From Maricaulis sp. (GTDB taxonomy: Bacteria; Pseudomonadota; Alphaproteobacteria; Caulobacterales; Maricaulaceae), in NCBI RefSeq assembly GCF_030149515.1, contig NZ_JASBRI010000022.1:62001-126000 (forward strand): 64,000 nucleotides of DNA, given 5' to 3'. The notes beneath the pieces were generated by a model. That model searched no databases. It was not told where the DNA came from and saw only the letters and a program-made list of their open reading frames with translations. The position numbers and the translations under genes were made by a program. This document shows positions 34,123-43,273 of the stretch, piece by piece (the stretch's first letter is position 1; every line of letters starts with the position of its first letter).

Positions 34123-35556
34123 ATGAGTCTCAATCGGAAGACCATTGTCGTTTGCGGCGGCGGGCTGGACGGTAATTTCGTAGCATTGAGCCTGGCGAAG
34201 ACACTGGGTGCCGATTTCAGGATCGTTCAGATTGCGGGGTCGGAGAGGCGCGCCGACAACGTCTTCTATGGCAGCGCCACGTCGCCGGAGGGCTATAATT
34301 TCCTGCACGCCCTGGGGCTGGATGAGCGCACGCTTCTGCTAAAGAGCCAGACCGCTTTCTCTTACGGGAGCTTTTTCAGGCGCTGGGCGTCACCGCAGCC
34401 GTGGATACTGTGTCACCACGCGCCGTTTCCGATACTGGCCGGCATTCCGCTGCGCCATTTTCTGACGCGTTCCGGAGCGCCGTTGGAGCCATTGCTGATT
34501 TCCGCACGGGCCGCCGCGCTTGGCCGCTTCGCCCATCCTCCGGACGACCCGCGCAACCCCTTGTCGCGCGCGGAGTATGGCTATCAGTTCTCACCGGACG
34601 AATGGATCGAGCTCCTGGATAGCCTCGTGGCCAACAGCCGGGTTGAGCGTGTTCGCGCTGACATAACCGGTATTGACCACCAGGGCGACACGGTGAGCGC
34701 GGTGCAGGTCGCGGGCCGCGAACGTGTGTCCGGCGATATCTTCGTGGACGCCAGCGGACCGGCCCGGCACTGTATTGGCGCGCTCGCTTCAAACTATCGG
34801 GCCACCCGCAACGTTGCGGCCTGCGCTGAGCGGCAAGATGTCCCGCAGCTTGGTCCACCCTGCCGCGTGATCGAAGCAGGCCCGTCAGGCTGGACCTCAA
34901 CCACTCACCTGCAAGACAGCATATTGAAAATCCGCATTGATGCGGCTGATGACAACGATCTGCCGGCCACGGCGATTCAGATGGCGCTTGGACAACTGGA
35001 CGAAGCCTGGATCGGGAACTGCATTGCAGTGGGACATGCGGCGTGGGCCATAGAGCCTTTAACGCCAGCACCGATGATGCTTCTTCAAAGAGATATTGTC
35101 CGGCTGCAGGAGCTTGTACCGGGCAGCGATGACATGACCACGGAGCGCCGCGAATTCAATCGTCGCTTCAAGGATGATCTGGCACACGCCAATTCATTTC
35201 ACGACGCGCTCTATATTCCTGAGACGCGCCCTGAGGCGGTGCCCCGGCGGCCTTTGTCGCCAGGCACGGGATCTGAAGCACTGTCGCGCAAGATTGCCCA
35301 GTTCAAGAACCGTGGAATCCTGGTTAGCTACGATCTGGAGCCCTTCAATGAGGAGGACTGGACGCAAAACCATCTCGGCATGGGACGATTGCCCCGCCAA
35401 CACGATCGCCAACTGGACGCTATTCCGGTTCAGCAGGCAGAGCATGATCTCGCCCGGTTGCAGAATGTGATTGATCAGATGGTCTCTAGGATGCCTCCGC
35501 ATCATGTCTACCTGGCTCGTTTCAAGGCCTACCTTGAGAAGAAGAGCCATGTCTGA
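34123..35556 (+). CDS. Divergent halogenase-family flavoprotein without catalytic motifs, copy 2
   Basis: Protein of 477 residues with a dinucleotide-binding start (VVCGGGLDGNFVALSLA) and overall arrangement of the tryptophan-halogenase family. The catalytic residues are absent: where copies 1, 3 and 4 have the FKLGI/YKVGI lysine it reads FSYGSFF, no WxWxIP motif is found, and LEPLEST is replaced by IEPLTPAP. The frame is intact with good codon use, so it is probably a functional protein with another role, such as a partner or non-halogenating oxidoreductase. It starts 22 bases after copy 1 and overlaps copy 3 by 8 bases. Confidence 0.72.
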   Translation: MSLNRKTIVVCGGGLDGNFVALSLAKTLGADFRIVQIAGSERRADNVFYGSATSPEGYNFLHALGLDERTLLLKSQTAFSYGSFFRRWASPQPWILCHHAPFPILAGIPLRHFLTRSGAPLEPLLISARAAALGRFAHPPDDPRNPLSRAEYGYQFSPDEWIELLDSLVANSRVERVRADITGIDHQGDTVSAVQVAGRERVSGDIFVDASGPARHCIGALASNYRATRNVAACAERQDVPQLGPPCRVIEAGPSGWTSTTHLQDSILKIRIDAADDNDLPATAIQMALGQLDEAWIGNCIAVGHAAWAIEPLTPAPMMLLQRDIVRLQELVPGSDDMTTERREFNRRFKDDLAHANSFHDALYIPETRPEAVPRRPLSPGTGSEALSRKIAQFKNRGILVSYDLEPFNEEDWTQNHLGMGRLPRQHDRQLDAIPVQQAEHDLARLQNVIDQMVSRMPPHHVYLARFKAYLEKKSHV

Positions 35557-37063
35557 AGGCCGGTCACGTCCCATCAAGCAGATCGTCATCGTCGGCGGCG
35601 GCTCCGCTGGCTGGATGACGGCAGCCGCCCTGTCCCGCATGCTGCCCGCTCACGCGGTGCGCATCACGCTGGTTGAGTCCGAGCAGATCGGCACCGTCGG
35701 CGTTGGCGAGGCGACCATACCGGATGTCATAAATTTCAACGCCATGCTGGGCATTCCGGAGGCCGAGTTCCTCAGGGAGACCAACGGCACCTTCAAGCTG
35801 GGTATCCAGTTCGTGGACTGGAGCCGGATCGGCACGTCCTATTTCCACCCCTTTGGCCAGTTCGGGGTTGATATGAACGGGATCGATTTCCACCAGTACT
35901 GGCTGCGCCATCGATCAATCCAGACCGGCAGCACGATCGAAGATTACAGCCTGAGCGCGATGGCCGCCAAGAACGGCAAGTTTGCGCTTCCTGATCCCAA
36001 TCCGCGATCGGTCATGTCCCATATCCGATATGCCTATCATTTCGACGCCACGTCCTATGCTGCCTATTTGCGGCGCTACGCCGAGAAGCGCGGCGTACAT
36101 CGCAAGGAAGGAAAGGTCGTCCAGGTCCACCAGGACGGCGAGACCGGCTTTCTCACCGCGATCGACCTGGAGGACGGGACCGGACTTGAGGGGGATCTCT
36201 TCTTTGACTGTACCGGATTCAGGGGCCTGCTGATCGGTCAGACGCTGGATATCGACTTCAACGACTGGTCACACTGGCTGGTCTGTGACACCGCTCAGAC
36301 AGTTGCCTGCGAGCACGCCGGCGCGCCACTGCCCTACACAATCTCAACCGCAAAATCGGCAGGATGGCAGTGGCGCATTCCCACCCGGAATCGGACCGGA
36401 AACGGACATATCTACTCGAGCCTGTGGATGGACGACGATACCGCCATTGACAGTCTGCTCGCGGATCTCGACGGCAAGCCGCTGGGTGATCCGCGCAAGA
36501 TTCGCTTCCGGACCGGCCATCGCCAGAGATTCTGGGAAAAGAACTGCGTTGCGATCGGCCTGTCCGGCGGTTTCCTGGAACCGCTGGAATCAACCTCGCT
36601 TTATCTGATCCAGGAAGGGATCAGCAAATTCCTCGCCCTGTTCCCGAGCGCAGGCATGCCCGCAACAGTGCGCGACGAGTATAACCGCCAGCTAGTCAAG
36701 AAATTTGAGCAAGTTCGCGACTTCATCGTCCTGCACTATAAGGCGACCGAGCGCGATGACAGCGCGCTTTGGGATTATTGCCGCACGATGGAAATCCCGG
36801 ATTCGCTCGAGGAGAGGATCCAGCTTTTCCGTGAGGCGGGACGCATCTTCCGTTATGAAGACGAACTCTTCTCCAAACCCAGCTGGATCGCGGTCATGCT
36901 GGGACAGAATGTCTGGCCGGAAACCGTCGACCCGATCGTGAGTACGGTGGAACCCTCGGATATCACGAGAAGCCTGCACTCCATGACATCAGCCATGAGC
37001 GGTGCGGTCGCCAAGATGGAGACGCACCAGGCTTTCCTGCAAAAATATGCGTGGGCTGGATAG
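35549..37063 (+). CDS. Flavin-dependent halogenase homologue, copy 3
   Basis: Flavoprotein of 504 residues. It has FAD motif GGGSAGWMTAAAL, GVGEATIPD, catalytic lysine K83 (GTFKLGIQF), WxWxIP at W273 (GWQWRIP) and LEPLESTSLYL. It is closely related to copies 1 and 4 throughout. The ATG at 35549 overlaps the end of copy 2, indicating translational coupling. In the four-gene run it keeps all signature residues, so it may be active. Its substrate is unknown. Confidence 0.88.
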   Translation: MSEGRSRPIKQIVIVGGGSAGWMTAAALSRMLPAHAVRITLVESEQIGTVGVGEATIPDVINFNAMLGIPEAEFLRETNGTFKLGIQFVDWSRIGTSYFHPFGQFGVDMNGIDFHQYWLRHRSIQTGSTIEDYSLSAMAAKNGKFALPDPNPRSVMSHIRYAYHFDATSYAAYLRRYAEKRGVHRKEGKVVQVHQDGETGFLTAIDLEDGTGLEGDLFFDCTGFRGLLIGQTLDIDFNDWSHWLVCDTAQTVACEHAGAPLPYTISTAKSAGWQWRIPTRNRTGNGHIYSSLWMDDDTAIDSLLADLDGKPLGDPRKIRFRTGHRQRFWEKNCVAIGLSGGFLEPLESTSLYLIQEGISKFLALFPSAGMPATVRDEYNRQLVKKFEQVRDFIVLHYKATERDDSALWDYCRTMEIPDSLEERIQLFREAGRIFRYEDELFSKPSWIAVMLGQNVWPETVDPIVSTVEPSDITRSLHSMTSAMSGAVAKMETHQAFLQKYAWAG

Positions 37064-37090
37064 CCTACCTGTAATGAAGTGGACCAGGGC

Positions 37091-38653
37091 ATGAAAGATC
37101 TTGCCATTAAAGACATCGTTATCGTCGGGGGCGGAACCGCCGGCTGGATGGCCGCAGCCGGGCTATCCATCCTGCTGCGCGACCCGTCCGTGCGCATCCG
37201 TCTGATCGAATCTGACGAGATCGGCATTGTTGGCGTCGGCGAGGCTACGATCCCGCACATCCGGTATTTCAACAAGCTGGTGAAACTTGATGAACCGGAC
37301 TTCCTGCGCAAGACCAACGCCACCTACAAGGTCGGCATCGAATTTATCAATTGGGGCCGGATCGGTGACCGTTATTTCCATTCATTCAGCCCGTACGGTG
37401 TGAATATGGACGGCTACCACTTCCACCATTTCTGGCTGCGCCACGCCATGGGCGACAATCCGACTCCGGCCAGCGACTACAACCTGCTGGCGCTCGCCTC
37501 GAAGGTAAACAGATTTGCCCCGCCCCAGCCCCAGCTGAAGGGCTCGCCGCTGGCAAATCTGGAATACGCTTTCCAATTCGATTCAAGCCTCTATGGCAAA
37601 TACATGCGCGGCCTGTCTGAATCGCGCGGCGTGACGAGGATCGAAGGCAAGATAGTCGATGTTCAGCAACGCTCCGAGGATGGTTTTATCGAAAGCGTTC
37701 AGCTCGAATCCGGTGAGAAGATTTCGGGTGAGCTCTTTATCGACTGTTCCGGCTTCCGCGGCCTTCTGATCGAGCAGACGTTGAAATCCGGCTATATCGA
37801 CTGGTCCCGCTATCTGCCGGTCGATCGCGCCGTGGCCCAGGGCTGCGAACAGCCGGGCACCATCCTTCCCTATACCCGCGCAACAGCGCACCAGTTCGGC
37901 TGGCAGTGGCGTATCCCGTTGCAGAACCGGCTGGGCAATGGCCATGTCTATTGCAGTGAGTTTATCAGCGACGATGAGGCCTATGCGACGCTTCAGGCCG
38001 GACTTGAAGGCGAGCCCATGTCCGAGCCGCGCTTCTTGCGCTTCAAGACTGGGGTCCGCGCCAAGCCCTGGAACAAGAATGTCGTTTCGCTGGGCCTCGC
38101 CTCCGGCTTCCTCGAGCCCCTGGAATCCACGTCCATTCACCTGGTTCAGTCCGCCATTGCACGGCTTATGACCAACTTCCCGGACAAGGTCTTCAATCAG
38201 GCCGACATTGATTACTACAACCGGCGTACCCTGCTGGAATTCGAGCAGGTGCGCGATTTCATCATCCTGCACTATTGCGCCACCCAGCGAGAAGACAGCG
38301 ATTTCTGGAATTATGTGCGAACCATGGAGCTGCCCGAAACGCTCCAGCAGCGCATAGAGATCTACAAGGAAAACGGGCGGCTTTACCGACACGACAACGA
38401 ATTGTTTGGTGAAGACAGCTGGTTTGCCGTGTTCGAGGGCCAGAATATCCGACCCAAGCGCTATCACCCGGGCGTCAACCACCTGTCAGACGAGATGCTT
38501 GAAAAGCGTATGGCTGAGGTGCGTCGTGCCATGAACAAATGTCTGGAGACATTTGAGGACCACGAGACATATCTGAAACGGATCTGCCAAGGTGTATCAC
38601 GCCCTGCTGCAGCGCCGGCGCGGAACCCGCTCCCTGGCCGCAGCGCCTTCTAG
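37091..38653 (+). CDS. Flavin-dependent halogenase homologue, copy 4
   Basis: Flavoprotein of 520 residues. It has FAD motif GGGTAGWMAAAGL, GVGEATIPH, catalytic lysine K80 (ATYKVGIEF), WxWxIP at W271 (GWQWRIP) and LEPLESTSIHL. A C-terminal Pro/Ala/Arg-rich tail (about 20 residues) is not shared by the other copies. The ATG at 37091 was preferred; a GTG at 37079 would add four residues. It ends the run of four. The next gene, a LacI regulator, faces it from the opposite strand. Confidence 0.88.
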   Translation: MKDLAIKDIVIVGGGTAGWMAAAGLSILLRDPSVRIRLIESDEIGIVGVGEATIPHIRYFNKLVKLDEPDFLRKTNATYKVGIEFINWGRIGDRYFHSFSPYGVNMDGYHFHHFWLRHAMGDNPTPASDYNLLALASKVNRFAPPQPQLKGSPLANLEYAFQFDSSLYGKYMRGLSESRGVTRIEGKIVDVQQRSEDGFIESVQLESGEKISGELFIDCSGFRGLLIEQTLKSGYIDWSRYLPVDRAVAQGCEQPGTILPYTRATAHQFGWQWRIPLQNRLGNGHVYCSEFISDDEAYATLQAGLEGEPMSEPRFLRFKTGVRAKPWNKNVVSLGLASGFLEPLESTSIHLVQSAIARLMTNFPDKVFNQADIDYYNRRTLLEFEQVRDFIILHYCATQREDSDFWNYVRTMELPETLQQRIEIYKENGRLYRHDNELFGEDSWFAVFEGQNIRPKRYHPGVNHLSDEMLEKRMAEVRRAMNKCLETFEDHETYLKRICQGVSRPAAAPARNPLPGRSAF

Positions 38654-38938
38654 ATTTGCGCTTCGGTCGAGGCCGTATCCGCAGGCTTGGACGTGGTCGG
38701 CGCATGCGCCGGGCGAAACGGCATCGATCATGTTGGCGACGGCTTTGTGACAATCATCGGCGGCACTTGCAGATGTCCGGCCGGTGCTGTTCGCCGCCTC
38801 GGCCGTGAACACGCCTCTGCGTTACCGGACGGACTACCCGCCACCTCAGGCCCCGATCATTGCTCGGGCCGACACGCCATCAAGCACGCTTCGGCTCCCT
38901 CGGACATCCTTCGCCACTGCGATATCGATGAAAATGCT

Positions 38939-39955
38939 CTAGGTGCGACACGCCGCGGTCGACTTGCTGACGCGCATCTCAATGGGCAGGGTTTTTCTTT
39001 CCGTTGACTCTCGTGCATCCACGATCATGCGCACCGCCTCGGCCGCCATGGCCTGGGTGGGCTGGACCATGGTCGTCAGCGTGGGGTGTACCAGATCGGC
39101 GATAATCGACCCGTCAAAACCCACCACCGACAGCTCGTCGGGCACCCGGACCCCGTACGCCTGGGCACACGCCAATACGCCGGCTGCGCACTCATCATTG
39201 GACGCGAAGATTGCCGTGGGCGGGTCGTCCAGCGCCAATAGCTTTCGCGCGCCCTCGAAACCGGCCTCGGAGCTGAACCCGCCCCCGACGACGTAACCCT
39301 CAGGGAATGACAGCCCCGCCTCGTCGTGAGCTCGGCGGTATCCGGCCAGACGCTGTATGGTGGCGCGATGGCCCTCATCGCCGAGAATGTGTGCGATTTT
39401 CCGGTGGCCGAGCGTGATCAAATGTTCGACCAGCGCATGACCGGCCTGCTCGTCATCAATGCCGATTTCATGGCCCAGCGGCAGTGAATTCAGCGGGGAG
39501 ATGCGGACATAGCGGATATCATTCTCGTTGAGAAAGCCGATGACGTCCGGATTGTCACAGACCGGAGGGGTCAGAATGACCCCGTCAAAATTCATTTGCA
39601 GCAGGAAATCGCGTGCCGAATTCAGCATGCTGTCGCCCTTAACGACTTCAACCATCAAATGGTATCCACGCTCACGGCAGGCGGCCAGCGCGCCAGCAAG
39701 AATATTGGCTGGATACTCACCTTCTGCCTGCTCGTAGAGCAGGCCGATCATGAGTGATTGCCTGGCCCTTAGACCGCGCGCGAAGGCATTGCGACGATAG
39801 CCGGTCTTGGCGATGGCTTGCTGGACTTTTTCAAGATTCTTGGGCTTGACCGTGGGGTCGTTGTTGATCACCCGCGAGACGGTTTTCATCGAAACCCCCG
39901 CCTCTCTCGCCACGTCGACAATTGTCGGCAGCCGGTCTGAATTCGAGGTCGCCAT
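38939..39955 (-). CDS. LacI-family transcription regulator
   Basis: Repressor of 338 residues. The N-terminal LacI helix-turn-helix is PTIVDVAREAGVSMKTVSRVINN with hinge YRRNAFARGLRARQS. The periplasmic-binding-protein-like sensor domain includes IGLLYEQ, GVILTPP, GIDDEQAGHALVEHLITLGHRKIAHI and PTAIFASNDECAAGVL. It should bind a sugar released from the glycan and control the locus. The start at 39955 gives the standard length; an in-frame upstream ATG (40006) would add 17 residues not typical of the family. GH16 lies upstream on the same strand. Confidence 0.9.
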   Translation of the reverse strand: MATSNSDRLPTIVDVAREAGVSMKTVSRVINNDPTVKPKNLEKVQQAIAKTGYRRNAFARGLRARQSLMIGLLYEQAEGEYPANILAGALAACRERGYHLMVEVVKGDSMLNSARDFLLQMNFDGVILTPPVCDNPDVIGFLNENDIRYVRISPLNSLPLGHEIGIDDEQAGHALVEHLITLGHRKIAHILGDEGHRATIQRLAGYRRAHDEAGLSFPEGYVVGGGFSSEAGFEGARKLLALDDPPTAIFASNDECAAGVLACAQAYGVRVPDELSVVGFDGSIIADLVHPTLTTMVQPTQAMAAEAVRMIVDARESTERKTLPIEMRVSKSTAACRT

Positions 39956-40145
39956 GGTGGGTAGGGAACAAGCTCCTATGCCTTGATCGGGGCATTTGAA
40001 TTCCATCCCGCACCAAAGCGCAATGCTCTCTCGAGGGAGCTGTCAGACAAAAGCTGGCGAATCCCGAGATGAACTTCGATACCGCGCCTGCCGAGTCGTG
40101 AGAACCAAAGTCCCAAGCGCCGGCGCCCGCGAGCGGAGTTTCGGC

Positions 40146-41036
40146 CTAATTCGCTGACTGAGTGACTCGCACCCAGTCGACATGGATCGTCGCTCCGTTT
40201 TGCTCGATGTAGGCTGCGGTCTCGTCGGGCAGACCGTAATACGGCCCTTCAATTCCGTTGGTCTTGGCTGGGTAGGCCCCGCCAATGGCCAGGTTGACGA
40301 TCAGGTATTTCGGCGTATCGAAGCGCCATTCACCGTAAATCTCTACCATAGGCCGGGTGACCCTGTAGATCAGGCGATCATCGACAAGGAATTCAATACT
40401 GTCCGCCGTCCATTCCACGGCGTAGACATGCCAGCCGGTCACGTCCTCGCCTTCAGGGAAGAAATATTTGTTCACGATGGGGGTCTCACCGGAATAACCC
40501 GGGCCGTGCAGGGCCACGCCTACCCAGTCAGGCTCACCGACATATTCCATGATGTCGATTTCACCGGTATCGGGCCATCGACCGTTGCCCAGCATCCAGA
40601 AAGCCGGCCAGATACCTTCAAGGTCCGGCATTCGGATACGCGCTTCGGCGCGGCCATAGGTGAAGTCGAAATTGCCACGGGTGTTGATACGGCCCGACAC
40701 AAAATCGGCCACACGTCCGGAGGGGGTTTCGAAACCGTCAGGGTGGGCAAGAGCACGTAATTCCAGCACGCCGCCGTCAGCGCCCTCCACCGCCCCCTCG
40801 GGCAACAGCCGGACGGTTTGCGGGCTATCGATATAGGCCTGCAACTCGTTGTTCACCCACAGGCTGGGACCTCTGACATTCCAGGTGTCCCGATCAAGGC
40901 TATCGCCGTTGAATTCGTCGGCGAAGATCACGACCCGCTCCGGCTCGCCATGATCGTCGATCATCGCCAGTGCCGTCGCGCTTGGACCAGCCGATGCAGC
41001 GGCGACCAAGCCCGCCGCCCGCACAAGTTTCCGCAT
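40146..41036 (-). CDS. GH16 beta-glucanase (laminarinase-like)
   Basis: Secreted endo-glucanase of 296 residues with a signal peptide (residues 1 to about 24, ending TALA). The catalytic motif ExDxxE is E159-I-D161-I-M-E164 (TGEIDIMEYVG), with the conserved FWMLGNGRWPDTG before it and WHVYAVEWTADSIEFLVDD after it. The start FADEFNGDSLDRDTWNV is typical of bacterial GH16 laminarinases (beta-1,3-glucanases). Together with the GH3 lipoprotein it could take a beta-1,3-glucan to glucose. Exact linkage specificity cannot be read from the motif. Confidence 0.92.
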   Translation of the reverse strand: MRKLVRAAGLVAAASAGPSATALAMIDDHGEPERVVIFADEFNGDSLDRDTWNVRGPSLWVNNELQAYIDSPQTVRLLPEGAVEGADGGVLELRALAHPDGFETPSGRVADFVSGRINTRGNFDFTYGRAEARIRMPDLEGIWPAFWMLGNGRWPDTGEIDIMEYVGEPDWVGVALHGPGYSGETPIVNKYFFPEGEDVTGWHVYAVEWTADSIEFLVDDRLIYRVTRPMVEIYGEWRFDTPKYLIVNLAIGGAYPAKTNGIEGPYYGLPDETAAYIEQNGATIHVDWVRVTQSAN

Positions 41037-41532
41037 GGTGCACACCCGTCTTACTTCCCAACGATGCGCACACTTGCACACCGGATCCAAGCTGGCGAGG
41101 CCCGGCCATTCTGCGCTCCTACATTTTCCGGGCGGCGATTGAACCGGGTATTGAAGACCAAGCCCGAGCCATTGCCGTGACGAGGGCCGGAACCACCGGG
41201 CCGGGCCGCTGGGGACCGCGGCGGTTTCCGGGAAAATTGGGCGGGTTCGCGGAGTCTCCGCGCCGGCAAGCCCTACCCGGATTACGGAAAAGCCGGGGGC
41301 AATCCGGCAGTTGACGGATCGAGACAGCAACCCGGGGCCTGGCTGGCGGTCCGGGCAGACGAAGGCCGGCCGGTCTCACTTGAGAGATCGGGATCCGACT
41401 GGCTTGGGACCATTCAATACTGGACACGCGAACACCCGGATCGGGTACCTTGCGTATGCGTCGACACTCGGCGAGCATGCCGGTCTTTCGGGGCGGGGCG
41501 AAGACTGGCCGCTGGCGTAAGGAAGCGTGTGA
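41037..41532. other. Gap between GH16 and the ECF sigma gene; no gene recognised
   Basis: Almost 500 bases between two divergent genes, so it must hold both promoters. Only short overlapping frames of biased composition are seen. No confident promoter, operator or RNA gene was recognised. Confidence 0.5.
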
Positions 41533-42111
41533 ATGGTCGCGGCCATTAGTGATGCCATAGATGTCGAGGAACTGTATCGCGTGCACGGGCGGCGCGTACG
41601 CTGGATCGTCTGGCGTATCGTGGGCAATCGCCAGGATGCCGACGATATCACGCAGTCGGCCTTCCAGCGCCTGATCGAGACCGGCGAGGACCTCCAGGCC
41701 GTGCGCAATGAAGGCGCCTTCGTGACGACGATCGCGACCAATCTCGCCCGCAACCACCTGCGATACTGCCAGACCACCCGCAAGCATTCCGCCGCCGTGG
41801 CGCACCATTATGGCGAAGTGATCGCCCCCCTTTCCTCGCCCGCGGACAGCGCAGCGGAGGACGCGGGAGATGCCGCGCGCCGGCAAGCGCTCGAAGCCGG
41901 CATTGCCGGCCTGCCGCCGAAATGCCGGATCGCTTTCGTGCTATGCAAGCTGAAAGGCCTGACCTATCAGCAGACAGCCGAGCGCATGGGCATATCCATC
42001 CATATGGTCAAAAAGCACGTTCAGCGCGGCATGGCGCATCTGGCCCGGCAGCTCAATGCGGAGCCGGGCGGAAACGGGGATACAATGAGGACGGCCCATG
42101 ATGCCGGCTGA
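41533..42111 (+). CDS. ECF sigma factor, FecI-like
   Basis: Sigma-70-family factor of 192 residues. Region 2 reads VEELYRVHGRRVRWIVWRIVGNRQDADDITQSAFQRL, and region 4 is LPPKCRIAFVLCKLKGLTYQQTAERMGISIHMVKKHVQRGM. A FecR anti-sigma gene overlaps it, and a TonB receptor with an STN domain follows, so it is a cell-surface signalling sigma factor. The expected target is the downstream receptor genes. The ligand need not be iron: a secreted peptidase ends the cluster. Confidence 0.9.
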   Translation: MVAAISDAIDVEELYRVHGRRVRWIVWRIVGNRQDADDITQSAFQRLIETGEDLQAVRNEGAFVTTIATNLARNHLRYCQTTRKHSAAVAHHYGEVIAPLSSPADSAAEDAGDAARRQALEAGIAGLPPKCRIAFVLCKLKGLTYQQTAERMGISIHMVKKHVQRGMAHLARQLNAEPGGNGDTMRTAHDAG

Positions 42112-43159
42112 TCGCGACATGAACATCTACGACACGGCGGCGATCTGGGCCGACCGTCTGATGGCCGAGACACCGCTTACAGCCGTCGAGCAGGCCGAAC
42201 TGGACGCGTGGCTGGCCAGCGATGTACGTCACCAGGAGGCCCTCAATGCCTGCCTTGAGCTGGAGGGCATGCTGGATGCCGTCCGCAACAGCGACCGGGC
42301 CGAGGGGCTGATCGCTGCGGCCGAAGCCGAACTTGCGAACCTGTCCGGAGCCCCCGGCACCGCTCGGACACCCGTCCGCCCTGCCTGGGCAGTCCCGGCG
42401 CTGGTCGCGATGGCCGCTATGGTGGCCCTGGCGATCGCTCTACCCGTCTGGTCGACACTCACAGCCAGCCGAGAAGACGCCGGCGAACCCGTTATGGCGC
42501 AGGCTGACGAAACCTATGTCACCGCCCGGGGCGAACGGCGCGAGGTCGTTCTGGCCGACGGTTCGACGATCACCCTCAATACCGGGTCGCGGCTGACGAC
42601 CGCCTTCTCCACTGACGAACGCCGGGTGATCCTGGGAGATGGCGAAGCGCTGTTCGACGTGGCACGCAACCCGTCCCGGCCCTTCGTGGTGGAGGCCGGC
42701 GGCCACGAGGTCCGGGCCGTCGGAACCTCATTCAACGTCTACACCCGGGCGGACGGGCAGACACTGGTAACCGTCGTGGAGGGACTGGTTCAGACGCGTC
42801 CGGACCGCGGACCGGCTTCGGCTGCGCTGCTGCGGGCCGGCGACCAGGTCGCGCTGGTGCCCGGCGAGCCGGCGCCCGCACCCAGCCGGGTGGACGTCGT
42901 CGCAGCTACAGCCTGGCAGCAGGGCCTGCTGATTTTCGCGGATCGGGCGCTGGGCGAGGTGGTCAGCGAGTTCCGTCGCTACAATGACATCGAGATCACG
43001 TTCACCGATCCGGAACTCGGCCGTCTGCGGATGAGCGGCTCCTTCGACCTGGAGGACAGCGAGGCTTTTCTGGCGGCCCTGGAGGCTACGGAATCCGTGC
43101 ACCTGGAACGATCGGGCCGCAGTGTTGTGATCCGGCCGGCCGGAAACGGGGACGACTGA
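42098..43159 (+). CDS. FecR-family anti-sigma factor
   Basis: Protein of 353 residues. A cytoplasmic N-terminal DUF4880-type region (AAIWADRLMAETPLTAVEQAELDAWLASDVRHQEAL) binds the sigma factor. One membrane span lies around residues 95-115 (WAVPALVAMAAMVALAIALPVW). The periplasmic FecR domain (GERREVVLADGSTITLNTGSRL; GDGEALFDVARN...PFVVEAGGHEVRAVGTSFNV) senses the STN domain of the receptor. The gene overlaps the sigma factor by 14 bases. Two adjacent ATGs at 42098 and 42101 are possible starts. Confidence 0.9.
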   Translation: MMPADRDMNIYDTAAIWADRLMAETPLTAVEQAELDAWLASDVRHQEALNACLELEGMLDAVRNSDRAEGLIAAAEAELANLSGAPGTARTPVRPAWAVPALVAMAAMVALAIALPVWSTLTASREDAGEPVMAQADETYVTARGERREVVLADGSTITLNTGSRLTTAFSTDERRVILGDGEALFDVARNPSRPFVVEAGGHEVRAVGTSFNVYTRADGQTLVTVVEGLVQTRPDRGPASAALLRAGDQVALVPGEPAPAPSRVDVVAATAWQQGLLIFADRALGEVVSEFRRYNDIEITFTDPELGRLRMSGSFDLEDSEAFLAALEATESVHLERSGRSVVIRPAGNGDD

Positions 43160-43273
43160 GGGAAGAGTGCAGCTTCCTGCGCCATTGCGACATTTCGGTG
43201 ACAGATGAACCGGAGGCATTCTGGCAAGCTGTGACAGGAGGGGGATGTACGGTCCCCGTATCGAGGCTCGGGG

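Noticed and set aside
38597-38812. Open frame of 71 codons on the minus strand at the end of copy 4
   Set aside because: It overlaps the end of the fourth halogenase gene and has no recognised family or Shine-Dalgarno sequence.
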